In this document: one piece after another, positions 17,435 through 26,510 of the stretch
How positions within the stretch are numbered: position 1 is the stretch's first letter
Layout of the letters: every line of letters begins with the position of its first letter
Assembly: GCF_000012125.1 (NCBI RefSeq)
Contig: NC_007429.1
Coordinates: forward strand, 744,001 to 808,000
Direction: 5' to 3'
Source: Chlamydia trachomatis A/HAR-13
Lineage (GTDB): Bacteria > Chlamydiota > Chlamydiia > Chlamydiales > Chlamydiaceae
Length of the DNA stretch: 64,000 bases
Position numbers and translations under genes: made by a program
The notes under the pieces: generated by a model
Seen by the model: only the letters and a program-made list of their open reading frames with translations
Databases searched by the model: none
What the model was told of the DNA's origin: nothing

Positions 17435-18442
17435 ATGGTTAGGGAAGGGGAAGAACGTATAGGTAATAGAGTTTCGTTGGGCGTTATTGGCGTGAGTTAT
17501 CGAGAGACTACTTTGCAGCAACGAGAGCAAGTTCTTCACATTTTACAACAAGCACAGGGGTCTTTTCGTCTTGAAGTCTTTCAAGAAGAGAAGGACTATG
17601 TTTTATTGGCTACGTGCCATCGCGTCGAGTTGTATAGCGTCGCGCCAGCCGAGCTATTTGATTCACTGGCACAGGAAATAGAGCTCTTAGGTGTCTCGCC
17701 TTATTTTTATCGAAATCAAGATTGCTTTGCACATTTATTTTGTGTAGCAGGCGGGTTAGATAGCTTAGTTCTTGGAGAGACGGAGATTCAAGGACAAGTG
17801 AAACGTGCCTATTTACAAGCTGCTAGAGAGCAAAAGCTTTCTTTTGCTCTCCATTTTCTCTTTCAAAAAGCCCTTAAGGAAGGGAAAGTATTTCGAGCGA
17901 AAGGAGGCGCGCCTTATGCAGAAATCACTATCCCTATTCTCGTGGATCAGGAGTTACGAAGACGTCAAATAGATAAGAAGGCCTCTTTGTTATTTATAGG
18001 CTATTCTGAGATCAATCGTTCTGTAGCTTATCATTTGCAAAGGCAAGGATTTTCTTGTATCACCTTTTGTTCTCGTCAGCAGCTGCCGACGTTATCTATG
18101 CGTCAGGTAGTAAGAGAGGAGCTATGTTTTCAAGATCCTTATCGCGTCGTGTTTTTAGGTTCTTCAGAATTGCAGTATGCTCTGCCACATTCCCTTTGGG
18201 AAAGTATCTGGGATATCCCCGATCGGATTGTTTTTGATTTTGCTGTTCCTCGTGCTCTGCCTTCGCATACGGTATTCCCTCACCGGTACGTGGATATGGA
18301 CCAAATCAGTGATTGGTTAAGAGAGCATCGAAAGGAAGTGAACTCAGCACATCTCCACAGCTTGAGAGAGGTTGCGTACCGTTATTGGAACTCTCTAAAT
18401 CAAAGATTAGAACGGCGTGACTGTGTAGGAGCGAACGCCTAG
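17435..18442 (+). CDS. hemA: Glutamyl-tRNA reductase (CT662)
   Basis: 335 residues from the ATG at 17435, giving the length I recall for the chlamydial protein. The catalytic cysteine lies in LLATCHRVELYS (C61) and the family signature in GGLDSLVLGETEIQGQVK. It reduces glutamyl-tRNA to glutamate-1-semialdehyde, the first step to heme. Two oddities: the NADPH loop, usually GAGEM or GAGET, is GYSEIN (189-194), losing the second glycine; and the protein is some 80 residues shorter than E. coli HemA, lacking much of the C-terminal dimerisation domain. Confidence 0.94.
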   Translation: MVREGEERIGNRVSLGVIGVSYRETTLQQREQVLHILQQAQGSFRLEVFQEEKDYVLLATCHRVELYSVAPAELFDSLAQEIELLGVSPYFYRNQDCFAHLFCVAGGLDSLVLGETEIQGQVKRAYLQAAREQKLSFALHFLFQKALKEGKVFRAKGGAPYAEITIPILVDQELRRRQIDKKASLLFIGYSEINRSVAYHLQRQGFSCITFCSRQQLPTLSMRQVVREELCFQDPYRVVFLGSSELQYALPHSLWESIWDIPDRIVFDFAVPRALPSHTVFPHRYVDMDQISDWLREHRKEVNSAHLHSLREVAYRYWNSLNQRLERRDCVGANA

Positions 18443-19160
18443 TTGGACTGTCTCTGGGTGTGTTTGCAAAGTACAGAGCAAACAGAATAGAATCTCCTGT
18501 TAAGGCTATAGAAAATAGCAAGGAAATAGAGAGCGATCATTTCTATTAAAAGCCTTGAGACTCTTTTTCTCTTCAGCTTAGTTCTAGACTTTCTAAACTG
18601 TGAACTTTCAAGTTGATTTATTTGTGTATTAGAGGTACGTTGCTCTATTCAGCCTTTCATTCGAAAGCTTGCAATTTCTCTAATATGATGGAATGCAAAG
18701 CCTTGATAGAAAGCAGGGGAGGGGGGTCTGTTAAGCTGCGCTTAACCTAAGAACGAAGATCGAAGAGAGGGAAGGCTTCTCTTGTGATTTCTTGGATACA
18801 TACTTTTCGCACATAAATGATTCTTTGATGCAGTGGCACGATGTCCCTGCGTGTTGTCGATACGAGAGCTGCTCTGAATGAGTTGATTTGTGCCGGGAAA
18901 ATGTGTTTTGGGAGATGTCTTTAGAAATCAAAAGAACGAGTCGTTCGTGCCCGATTTTTTTCTAAAATTCTTTTGTACTTTAAATTGAAAGGGATGAAAG
19001 AGAAAACAGAAAAGGCTCCTCTATCGAGATGAGAAATCGTTTTTCTTTTTAAAGTAGGTATTGGCATAACTCAGCATAAGGTCAGCGGGGCCCATTCCAA
19101 TAGCTAGGGAGGGAGTATTTCGGACCCAGAGCTCTCAGTTAGAGATGAGCACGTGAATAC
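18443..19160. other. 718-base gene-free region before the type III secretion operon
   Basis: No frame over about 60 codons has coding character, and the six frames are cut by many stops. It contains a 7-base-pair hairpin GTTAAGC/GCTTAAC (18730-18746) and a G6 run (18721-18726). An AT-rich segment near 18950-18990 and a purine-rich tail lead into the CT663 start. It must carry the promoter of the CT663-cdsQ operon and may encode a small RNA. I could not assign a clear sigma-66, sigma-28 or sigma-54 promoter. Confidence 0.5.
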
Positions 19161-19562
19161 ATGTTGGAAAAATTGATAAAGAATTTTGTGGCGTATATGG
19201 GAGTGGCTTCCGAATTAGAATTCGATGCCGATGGATCCTATGTGCTTCCGATTAGCAGCCTTGTGCGGATGCGCGTTCGTCAGAATGCTGATGAGGAAAT
19301 TATCATCAGTGCTTTTTTGGGAGAGATTCCCGCATCTATGGATATAGAAAAAGCATATGCTCGAATGATGGAAGGCAATTTGTTTGGCCAGGAGACTGGG
19401 GGAGCTGCCTTAGGGCTTGATAGTGATGGGCATGCAGTGCTCGTACGGCGAGTCCCAGGAGAGGTGTCTCAAGAAGATTTTGCAAGTTATATAGAGAGTG
19501 TCCTGAATTATGCTGAAGCGTGGCTAGAAGATTTAGGACTAAGTAAAACGGAGCAGGAGTAA
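19161..19562 (+). CDS. CesT/SycE-like type III chaperone (CT663)
   Basis: 133 residues, acidic, with the alternating alpha-beta-beta-beta-alpha pattern of class I type III chaperones. It starts with a helix [14 protein letters not shown], then strands such as [16 protein letters not shown], and ends in a long acidic helix. It opens the apparatus operon and lies 3 bases before cdsD. I recall a published report that this protein also binds the RNA polymerase beta subunit and sigma-66, giving a possible link between secretion and transcription. That second role is knowledge of the family, not visible here. Confidence 0.85.
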   Translation: MLEKLIKNFVAYMGVASELEFDADGSYVLPISSLVRMRVRQNADEEIIISAFLGEIPASMDIEKAYARMMEGNLFGQETGGAALGLDSDGHAVLVRRVPGEVSQEDFASYIESVLNYAEAWLEDLGLSKTEQE

Positions 19563-19565
19563 GGG

Positions 19566-22055
19566 ATGGGTATACGCTTAGTTATTGATAAAGGGCCCTT
19601 GTCTGGAACTGTTCTTATTTTAGAAAATGGGACGAGTTGGTCTCTTGGCAGTGATGGAAAAGCTAGTGATATTCTCCTGCAAGATGAAAAGCTTGCTCCC
19701 TCTCAGATTCGCATCACTTTAAAAGATGGCGAGTATTATTTAGAAAATTTAGATGCTTTGAGGCCGGTTTCTGTTGATGGAACAGTTATCACTGCCCCTG
19801 TTTTGTTAAAAGATGGGGTTTCCTTTGTAATGGGAAGCTGCCAAGTCTCGTTTTTTAAAGGGGAAGAGGTAGAAGGAGATATAGAGTTATCGTTCCAGAC
19901 AGAAGGTGGTAATGAGGGAGAGCCTGCAGCGCAAGGCTCTTCAAGCGTTTCGTCCGAAGCTCCTAAAAAGGAGACAGGGAATCCAAGTCTTCCTTCGGAG
20001 GCAAAGGCTTCTGGAGAAGTATCTAGTTCAGCAATAGCGAAAGAACAAGAGTTAGCGGCGTCCTTTTTAGCTTCTGTTGAGAAGGAGCCTGGAACACCAA
20101 AAGAAGTCTCTGAGCCAAAGGTCTCTTCACAAGAAGGACAGACTCCTTCTGTTACAGGAGAAAAAAAGGATCTTGAGCTTCCTTTGGCAAGTCAAGAACA
20201 ACCTAAACAAACTACTCCATCAGGCAGTGGTGAACCAACCCAATCTCAAAACGCGAGTATGGAAGAAAACAGAACGTCGCCCGATCAAAATCAGCAGCCA
20301 CAGCTTTCTTCTGCTTCAGAATCGGGTTCTCAAAGTCCCGAAAATCAGGAGCAACAACCTTCTCAAACGCCTCCCCCATCCCCGGAAACTCCAGAGCCGT
20401 CAGGAGAACCTAATAGCGCTACGGAAGAAAACTCGCCATCTCCAATGGAGAAAGCTTCCGTAACAGAAGAAGGCAGCTCAGGGACGAGTGAAGAAGAAAA
20501 AGAGGGTGAAGAAGATACTGCTGAAAGCGCAGCAAATGAAGAGCCAAAGGCAGAGGCTTCTCAAGAAGAAGAGAAGAAAGAGGAAGATAAAGGAGAGGTT
20601 CTTGCTCCCTTTAATGTTCAGGATCTTTTCCGTTTTGATCAAGGAATCTTCCCTGCTGAGATAGAAGATCTTGCACAGAAACAAGTTGCGGTTGATTTGA
20701 CGCAACCATCACGATTTTTGTTGAAGGTTCTTGCTGGTGCGAATATCGGTGCTGAATTCCATTTGGATAGTGGGAAAACCTATATCGTAGGAAGTGATCC
20801 GCAGGTTGCAGACATTGTCTTAAGTGATATGAGTATTTCGCGCCAACATGCGAAGATCATTATCGGAAATGATAATTCAGTTTTGATTGAAGATCTGGGT
20901 AGTAAGAATGGCGTGATTGTTGAAGGGCGCAAGATTGAACATCTATCTACGCTCTCTGCGAATCAAGTTGTTGCTCTAGGAACAACGTTATTCTTACTTG
21001 TCGACTATGCTGCTCCTTCCGATACGGTAATGGCGACGATTTCTTCTGAAGATTATGGGTTATTTGGTCGTCCGCAATCTCCTGAAGAGATTGCTGCCAG
21101 AGCTGCGGAAGAGGAAGAAGAGAAGAGAAAACGTGCTACGTTGCCAACAGGTGCTTTTATATTAACCTTGTTCATTGGAGGGTTAGCTCTGCTCTTTGGA
21201 ATAGGAACAGCTTCTTTGTTCCATACGAAGGAAGTAGTTTCTATAGATCAAATCGATTTGATTCATGATATTGAACATGTAATTCAGCAGTTTCCAACTG
21301 TACGGTTTACGTTCAATAAGAACAACGGACAGTTGTTCTTAATTGGGCATGTAAGAAATAGCATTGATAAGAGCGAGTTACTTTACAAAGTGGATGCTCT
21401 CTCGTTTGTCAAGTCGGTAGATGATAACGTGATCGATGACGAGGCAGTATGGCAAGAGATGAATATTCTCTTGTCTAAGAATCCAGAATTTAAAGGTATC
21501 AGCATGCAATCTCCAGAGCCGGGGATTTTTGTAATCAGCGGGTATCTAAAGACAGAAGAACAAGCAGCTTGTTTGGCTGATTATCTAAATCTACATTTTA
21601 ATTACCTTTCACTATTGGATAATAAGGTGATTATCGAATCACAAGTCATGAAAGCTCTTGCTGGACATCTTGTGCAATCAGGTTTTGCGAACGTTCATGT
21701 GTCCTTCACCAATGGTGAAGCTGTTTTGACAGGATATATCAATAATAAAGATGCAGATAAATTCCGAACGGTTGTGCAAGAACTGCAAGATATTGCAGGG
21801 ATTCGTGCGGTGAAGAATTTTGTCGTTTTGCTGCCTGCAGAAGAAGGTGTTGTTGATCTAAATATGCGGTATCCAGGCCGTTATCGGGTAACCGGTTTTT
21901 CAAAGTGCGGGGATATTAGTATTAATGTTGTAGTTAATGGGCGTATTTTAACTCGAGGCGATATTTTAGATGGAATGACGGTAACAAGCATTCAACCGCA
22001 TTGTATCTTTTTAGAACGGGAAGGGTTGAAATATAAAATTGAGTACAATAAATAG
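19566..22055 (+). CDS. cdsD: Type III secretion inner-membrane ring protein CdsD (CT664)
   Basis: 829 residues, much longer than YscD (about 420). Order: an N-terminal FHA-like domain (1-100); a disordered Ser/Pro/Glu/Gln-rich linker (about 110-350); a second FHA domain (about 378-475) with SRQHAKIII and GSKNGVIVEG; one membrane span near 530-550 (FILTLFIGGLALLFGIGTA); then periplasmic ring-building/BON-like repeats. It forms the inner-membrane ring with CdsJ. The FHA domains are expected to bind phosphothreonine and are reported substrates of chlamydial Ser/Thr kinases. Confidence 0.94.
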   Translation: MGIRLVIDKGPLSGTVLILENGTSWSLGSDGKASDILLQDEKLAPSQIRITLKDGEYYLENLDALRPVSVDGTVITAPVLLKDGVSFVMGSCQVSFFKGEEVEGDIELSFQTEGGNEGEPAAQGSSSVSSEAPKKETGNPSLPSEAKASGEVSSSAIAKEQELAASFLASVEKEPGTPKEVSEPKVSSQEGQTPSVTGEKKDLELPLASQEQPKQTTPSGSGEPTQSQNASMEENRTSPDQNQQPQLSSASESGSQSPENQEQQPSQTPPPSPETPEPSGEPNSATEENSPSPMEKASVTEEGSSGTSEEEKEGEEDTAESAANEEPKAEASQEEEKKEEDKGEVLAPFNVQDLFRFDQGIFPAEIEDLAQKQVAVDLTQPSRFLLKVLAGANIGAEFHLDSGKTYIVGSDPQVADIVLSDMSISRQHAKIIIGNDNSVLIEDLGSKNGVIVEGRKIEHLSTLSANQVVALGTTLFLLVDYAAPSDTVMATISSEDYGLFGRPQSPEEIAARAAEEEEEKRKRATLPTGAFILTLFIGGLALLFGIGTASLFHTKEVVSIDQIDLIHDIEHVIQQFPTVRFTFNKNNGQLFLIGHVRNSIDKSELLYKVDALSFVKSVDDNVIDDEAVWQEMNILLSKNPEFKGISMQSPEPGIFVISGYLKTEEQAACLADYLNLHFNYLSLLDNKVIIESQVMKALAGHLVQSGFANVHVSFTNGEAVLTGYINNKDADKFRTVVQELQDIAGIRAVKNFVVLLPAEEGVVDLNMRYPGRYRVTGFSKCGDISINVVVNGRILTRGDILDGMTVTSIQPHCIFLEREGLKYKIEYNK

Positions 22056-22098
22056 GCAGTTCGAGGTTTATTTAATTCTTCCAGGTAGGAATAAATCT

Positions 22099-22350
22099 AT
22101 GTTTAATATGGAAAATTCGGCAGCTAAAGGAGAAAAAGCTGCTCGTCAGTTGTTTGATCTTGAACAAGACATGCACGATGTAACCAAAGCCCACGAAGTA
22201 AATGCTAATGTACAGAGTAAGGTGCAGACGCTGACATCTTCTCTTCGAGAAGGGGCTTCTAAAGAGTCTTTTGAGAAACAACAAACATTACTCGCGGGAT
22301 ATGTAGCTCTTCAAAAGGTGCTAGGACGTATCAACCGTAAAATGGTGTAA
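22099..22350 (+). CDS. cdsE: Needle co-chaperone CdsE (CT665)
   Basis: 83 residues from the ATG at 22099, behind AGGTAGGA (22083-22090). The frame open back to 22039 overlaps the end of cdsD and lacks a ribosome site. Helical and charged throughout (KGEKAARQLFDLEQDMHDVTKA). In Yersinia and Pseudomonas the small E protein binds the needle subunit with G to prevent polymerisation in the cytoplasm. Here it sits directly ahead of the needle gene cdsF and close to cdsG, the same logic. Confidence 0.85.
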   Translation: MFNMENSAAKGEKAARQLFDLEQDMHDVTKAHEVNANVQSKVQTLTSSLREGASKESFEKQQTLLAGYVALQKVLGRINRKMV

Positions 22351-22376
22351 TGTAAACGGTAAAAGAGAGGGTATCT

Positions 22377-22628
22377 ATGGCGAGCGGAAGTTGTTCGGCT
22401 TTTAATTTCAACCAGATGCTGGATGGCGTATGTAAATACGTTCAGGGAGTACAACAATATCTAACAGAATTAGAAACATCCACGCAAGGAACTGTAGACC
22501 TAGGGACAATGTTTAATTTGCAATTCCGTATGCAAATTTTGTCTCAATATATGGAGTCTGTATCCAATATCTTGACTGCGGTGAATACTGAAATGATCAC
22601 CATGGCAAGAGCTGTTAAAGGAAGTTAA
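22377..22628 (+). CDS. cdsF: Type III needle subunit CdsF (CT666)
   Basis: 83 residues, the standard size for YscF/PscF/MxiH needle proteins. Two amphipathic helices are joined by a short turn; the second half (QFRMQILSQYMESVSNILTAV) resembles the conserved C-terminal packing helix. Two cysteines are present (positions 5 and 19), unusual for needles and possibly relevant to the disulfide-rich chlamydial surface. It would polymerise into the extracellular needle. Confidence 0.9.
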   Translation: MASGSCSAFNFNQMLDGVCKYVQGVQQYLTELETSTQGTVDLGTMFNLQFRMQILSQYMESVSNILTAVNTEMITMARAVKGS

Positions 22629-22646
22629 TAAAATAAGAGATGGGTC

Positions 22647-23096
22647 ATGGCAGATTTGGATGTATTTAAAGAAGATTTTGCATTGTTGTTTGAAGCAGGA
22701 ATGGTTGCTATCAAACAAGGGGATGAAGCAAGCGCTAAAGCGTTATTTCAAGCATTACAAGTATTGGATCCTGAGCATACAGCACATGAGTTAGGATCAG
22801 GATTGTTGCATTTGCATAAAATGGAGCTCACAAAAGCAGAAGTTTTATTCCGTGCTATTGTTGAAAAAGATCCCGAGAATTGGAGTGCTAAGGCATTTTT
22901 ATCACTCACACTTATGATGATCGTTCTTCAGCAAGGAAGTTCTTTCGAAGTGCGTAGAGAGAGTTTGGAGCGCTGCTTACAGTTAGCTGATCAGGTATTA
23001 GAAAGTTGTGAAGTAGAGTCTACAAGAGCTTTAGCTAAGTCTGTTCTGGATTGGCATGATGGATTAGTTGCTAAAAGTGGTGGGCCTTTAAATTAG
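22647..23096 (+). CDS. cdsG: TPR needle chaperone CdsG (CT667)
   Basis: 149 residues with TPR-type helical repeats: ALFQALQVLDPEHTAHELGSG, KAEVLFRAIVEKDPENWSAK and a C-terminal helix. This is the fold of PscG/YscG, which clasps the needle subunit's C-terminal helix together with the E protein. It lies 18 bases behind cdsF in the same operon. Confidence 0.88.
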   Translation: MADLDVFKEDFALLFEAGMVAIKQGDEASAKALFQALQVLDPEHTAHELGSGLLHLHKMELTKAEVLFRAIVEKDPENWSAKAFLSLTLMMIVLQQGSSFEVRRESLERCLQLADQVLESCEVESTRALAKSVLDWHDGLVAKSGGPLN

Positions 23097-23115
23097 GGAA
23101 AGATTGGGGTATTCC

Positions 23116-23787
23116 ATGATAGATCCTCTTAAGCTTTTTCCAAATTTTGATGGGGATAAGGAGAGTGCTGCGGTGAATAAACCTTCAGCATCTCCTATGC
23201 CCAGCGAATTAAGTAAAAATGTTGCCTCATTCTCTTTAGGGGGTGGAGGTGCTGCGTTGGATTCGACAGTGTCCACAGAAAAGCTATCGTTGATGGCTAT
23301 GATGCAGGATAAAAATTCGCAGTTGATCGATCCTGAGTTGGAGGAAGCTCTGAACTCTGAAGAGTTACAAGAGCAGATCCATTTGTTAAAAAGTCGTTTG
23401 TGGGATGCACAAACGCAGATGCAAATGCAAGATCCCGACAAGTTGGCCTCTGAGCATGTAGATGCTTTAGGAGTCATTGTTGATTTAATCAATGGGGATT
23501 TTCAAGCGATAGCTGAACATACACAACAGACGGTCAAGCAGGGTAATGGTGACGAAGAAAAATCTGTTACACGCAAGATAGTCGATTGGGTCTCTTCAGG
23601 AGAAGAAATTTTGAATCGTGCTTTGTTGTATTTCTCCGATCGTAATGGAGAAAGAGAAACATTAGCCGATTTCTTAAAAGTTCAGTATGCCGTTCAAAGA
23701 GCTACACAACGCGCCGAGTTATTTGCCAGTATTCTAGGTGCTACGGTGAGTAGTGTAAAAACGATTATGACAACCCAGTTAGGTTAA
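23116..23787 (+). CDS. Type III operon protein of unknown function (CT668 by gene order)
   Basis: 223 residues from the ATG at 23116; a TTG at 23104 is an unlikely alternative. The N-terminal 60 residues are Ser/Ala/Pro-rich and look flexible. From about residue 70 the chain is helical (LEEALNSEELQEQIHLLKSR) and ends with two long helices. One base separates its stop from cdsN, implying coupling with the ATPase. No match to a named Ysc subunit can be made by eye, but its place suggests a cytoplasmic or export-gate role. Confidence 0.82.
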   Translation: MIDPLKLFPNFDGDKESAAVNKPSASPMPSELSKNVASFSLGGGGAALDSTVSTEKLSLMAMMQDKNSQLIDPELEEALNSEELQEQIHLLKSRLWDAQTQMQMQDPDKLASEHVDALGVIVDLINGDFQAIAEHTQQTVKQGNGDEEKSVTRKIVDWVSSGEEILNRALLYFSDRNGERETLADFLKVQYAVQRATQRAELFASILGATVSSVKTIMTTQLG

Positions 23788-23788
23788 C

Positions 23789-25117
23789 ATGGAAGAGATA
23801 ACGACCGAGTTTAATACGCTCATGACGGAATTGCCGGACGTGCAATTAACCGCAGTTGTGGGACGTATTATCGAAGTTGTCGGGATGTTAATCAAGGCTG
23901 TTGTTCCGGATGTTCGTGTCGGTGAAGTGTGCTTGGTGAAACGTCACGGGATGGAGCCTCTAGTTACAGAGGTAGTCGGTTTTACGCAGAATTTTGTCTT
24001 CCTTTCTCCTTTAGGGGAGTTGACAGGAGTGAGTCCTTCTTCGGAAGTGATGGCTACTGGATTGCCATTGCATATCCGAGCAGGAGAAGGGTTATTGGGT
24101 CGTGTATTAAATGGTTTGGGAAATCCTATTGATACAGAGACAAAGGGACCTTTAGAGAGTGTCGATGCCATTTATCCAATTTTTAAAGCTCCACCGGATC
24201 CGTTGCATCGAGCTAAATTGCGTACGATCTTGTCTACAGGCGTGCGCTGTATTGATGGGATGCTCACTGTAGCTAAAGGGCAGAGAATCGGAATTTTTGC
24301 AGGAGCCGGGGTTGGTAAGTCCTCTTTATTGGGCATGATTGCTCGTAATGCTGAAGAAGCAGACATTAACGTAATTGCTTTGATTGGAGAGCGGGGACGA
24401 GAGGTTCGCGAGTTCATAGAAAATGACCTTGGTGAAGAGGGAATGAAACGTTCCGTTATTGTGGTCTCTACTTCTGATCAGTCGTCTCAGCTGCGACTCA
24501 ATGCTGCCTACGTAGGAACTGCGATAGCAGAATATTTCCGAGATCAAGGTAAAACGGTTGTATTGATGATGGACTCAGTTACACGTTTTGCGCGAGCTTT
24601 ACGTGAAGTGGGGTTAGCGGCTGGAGAGCCTCCTGCTCGTGCTGGGTACACGCCTTCTGTATTTTCCACTTTGCCTAAACTGTTAGAAAGAGCAGGAGCC
24701 TCTGATAAAGGAACGATTACAGCATTTTATACTGTGTTAGTGGCCGGGGATGATATGAACGAGCCGGTAGCGGATGAGGTGAAATCCATTTTAGACGGGC
24801 ATATTGTTCTTTCTAATGCATTAGCGCAAGCATATCATTATCCAGCGATTGATGTGTTGGCTTCTATTAGCCGATTGCTGACAGCTATTGTTCCTGAGGA
24901 ACAACGTCGAATTATTGGGCGTGCTAGAGAGGTTTTAGCTAAATATAAAGCTAATGAGATGTTGATTCGTATTGGGGAATATCGTCGAGGATCGGATCGT
25001 GAAGTCGATTTCGCAATCGATCATATCGATAAATTAAATCGATTCCTTAAACAAGACATTCATGAAAAAACAAATTATGAGGAAGCTGCTCAACAGTTGC
25101 GAGCAATATTCCGGTAA
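23789..25117 (+). CDS. cdsN: Type III secretion ATPase CdsN (CT669)
   Basis: 442 residues. It has the F1-beta/FliI fold motifs: Walker A GAGVGKSS (K177), the family signature PPARAGYTPSVFSTLPKLLERAG, Walker B VVLMMDSVTR and the catalytic ERGREVREF region. It hydrolyses ATP to strip chaperones and unfold substrates at the base of the injectisome. Length equals YscN. It is followed after 22 bases by the stalk gene cdsO. Confidence 0.97.
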   Translation: MEEITTEFNTLMTELPDVQLTAVVGRIIEVVGMLIKAVVPDVRVGEVCLVKRHGMEPLVTEVVGFTQNFVFLSPLGELTGVSPSSEVMATGLPLHIRAGEGLLGRVLNGLGNPIDTETKGPLESVDAIYPIFKAPPDPLHRAKLRTILSTGVRCIDGMLTVAKGQRIGIFAGAGVGKSSLLGMIARNAEEADINVIALIGERGREVREFIENDLGEEGMKRSVIVVSTSDQSSQLRLNAAYVGTAIAEYFRDQGKTVVLMMDSVTRFARALREVGLAAGEPPARAGYTPSVFSTLPKLLERAGASDKGTITAFYTVLVAGDDMNEPVADEVKSILDGHIVLSNALAQAYHYPAIDVLASISRLLTAIVPEEQRRIIGRAREVLAKYKANEMLIRIGEYRRGSDREVDFAIDHIDKLNRFLKQDIHEKTNYEEAAQQLRAIFR

Positions 25118-25139
25118 GTCTGGAAAATAGTAGGATTGT

Positions 25140-25646
25140 GTGGTTAGATATCCTTTAGAACCTGTCTTATCTATTAAGAAGGATCGTGTAGACAGAGCAG
25201 AGAAGGTTGTTAAGGAGAAACGCAGACTTTTAGAGTTAGAACAAGAGAAATTGCGTGAACGCGAATCGGAGCGTGATAAAGTTAAGAATCACTATATGCA
25301 GAAGATTCGCCAGCTCCGCGAGCAATTAGATGACGGAACAACCAGCGATGCGATTCTTAAAATGAAAGCGTATATCAAAGTAGTTGCGATACAGCTTTCT
25401 GAAGAAGAAGAAAAGGTCAATGAGCAGAAAGAAAATGTGCTGGCAGCAGCAAAGGAGCTGGAAAGGGCTGAAGTAGAGCTGACCAAACGACGTAAAGAAG
25501 AAGAAAAAACTCGACTGCATAAAGAAGAATGGATGAAAGAAGCTCTGAAAGAAGAGGCTCGCCAGGAAGAAAAAGAGCAAGATGAGATGGGGCAGTTGCT
25601 TCATCAATTACATAAGCAAAAACAACGGGAATCTGGAGAGAACTAA
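25140..25646 (+). CDS. cdsO: Type III stalk protein CdsO (CT670)
   Basis: 168 residues from GTG at 25140, with TAGGA just upstream. Almost entirely one long antiparallel coiled coil: charged heptads such as RRLLELEQEKLRERESERDK, then a break near DDGTTSDAI, and a second Glu/Lys-rich helix. This matches YscO/FliJ, which inserts in the ATPase hexamer like the gamma subunit of F1. Position after the ATPase is conserved in type III systems. Confidence 0.92.
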   Translation: MVRYPLEPVLSIKKDRVDRAEKVVKEKRRLLELEQEKLRERESERDKVKNHYMQKIRQLREQLDDGTTSDAILKMKAYIKVVAIQLSEEEEKVNEQKENVLAAAKELERAEVELTKRRKEEEKTRLHKEEWMKEALKEEARQEEKEQDEMGQLLHQLHKQKQRESGEN

Positions 25647-25649
25647 TTT

Positions 25650-26501
25650 ATGGAATTAAATAAAACTTCGGAATCTTTGTTTAGTGCAAAGATTGATCAT
25701 AATCATCCACGTACAGAGGCTCATGAGCCTAGAGATCAAAGAGAAGTCCGAGTGTTCTCTTTAGAAGGAAGATCTTCGACTAGACAAGAGAAAGCAGATC
25801 GGATGCCAGGAAGAACCTCGTCACGTCAAGAGTCTTCTAAAGGCTCTGAAGAGGGTGCTGTTCATGAGAGTACAGCAGGCGTCTCTTCTAAAGAAGAAGA
25901 AGAGAGCAAAGGAGATGGATTCTTCACTGGTGGCAATCCTACATCCGGAATGGCATTAGTTGAAACTCCTATGGCTGTAGTGAGCGAAGCTATGATGGAA
26001 ACGAGTACGATGACGGTAAGTCAGGTAGATCTACAATGGGTAGAGCAATTGGTAACATCTACTGTAGAATCCCTGTTAGTCGCCGATATTGATGGCAAGC
26101 AGTTAGTAGAAATTGTATTGGATAATAGCAATACAGTACCTGCAGCTTTCTGTGGAGCTAACCTGACTCTGGTACAAACAGGGGAAGAAATTTCCGTTTC
26201 CTTTTCGAATTTTGTAGACCAAGCTCAGCTTACAGAAGCTACACAACTCGTACAGCAGAATCCTAAGCAGCTAGTCTCATTGGTGGAGTCTTTGAAAGCT
26301 CGTCAGTTAAATCTTACAGAGTTGGTTGTAGGGAATGTAGCTGTTAGTTTGCCTACGATTGAAAAAATAGAAACTCCTTTGCATATGATTGCTGCAACTA
26401 TTCGGCATCATGACCAAGAAGGAGATCAAGAAGGTGAAGGTCGTCAAGATCAACATCAAGGCCAGCATCAAGAGAAGAAAGTAGAAGAAGCTCATATATA
26501 A
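25650..26501 (+). CDS. cdsP: Type III needle-length regulator-like CdsP (CT671)
   Basis: 283 residues. The first 110 residues are disordered and charged (EHEPRDQREVRVFS-like, with many Ser/Arg/Glu), and the last 30 are Gln/His/Glu-rich (DQEGDQEGEGRQDQHQGQHQ). Between them lies a folded region (about 125-240) with alternating strands and helices, as in the C-terminal substrate-switch domain of YscP/FliK. Place between cdsO and cdsQ equals yscO-yscP-yscQ. Assignment rests on context and architecture; the protein is shorter than YscP. Confidence 0.85.
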   Translation: MELNKTSESLFSAKIDHNHPRTEAHEPRDQREVRVFSLEGRSSTRQEKADRMPGRTSSRQESSKGSEEGAVHESTAGVSSKEEEESKGDGFFTGGNPTSGMALVETPMAVVSEAMMETSTMTVSQVDLQWVEQLVTSTVESLLVADIDGKQLVEIVLDNSNTVPAAFCGANLTLVQTGEEISVSFSNFVDQAQLTEATQLVQQNPKQLVSLVESLKARQLNLTELVVGNVAVSLPTIEKIETPLHMIAATIRHHDQEGDQEGEGRQDQHQGQHQEKKVEEAHI

Positions 26502-26510
26502 GGTATTCCC

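Noticed and set aside
18834..18850. TGGCAC followed by CCCTGC, sigma-54-like
   Set aside because: The GG to GC distance is 12 rather than 10 bases and no gene starts close behind.
18731..18931. 66-codon minus-strand frame in the hemA-CT663 gap
   Set aside because: No ribosome site, unusual composition and no recognisable domain; treated as chance.
19062..19076. TTGGCATAACTCAGC before CT663, sigma-54-like
   Set aside because: Spacing between GG and GC is 9 bases and the -24 element is imperfect, so not a credible RpoN promoter.
19920..20620. Second reading frame inside the cdsD linker (Lys/Leu-rich, 128 codons)
   Set aside because: A by-product of the repetitive Ser/Glu codons in the linker; no start context.
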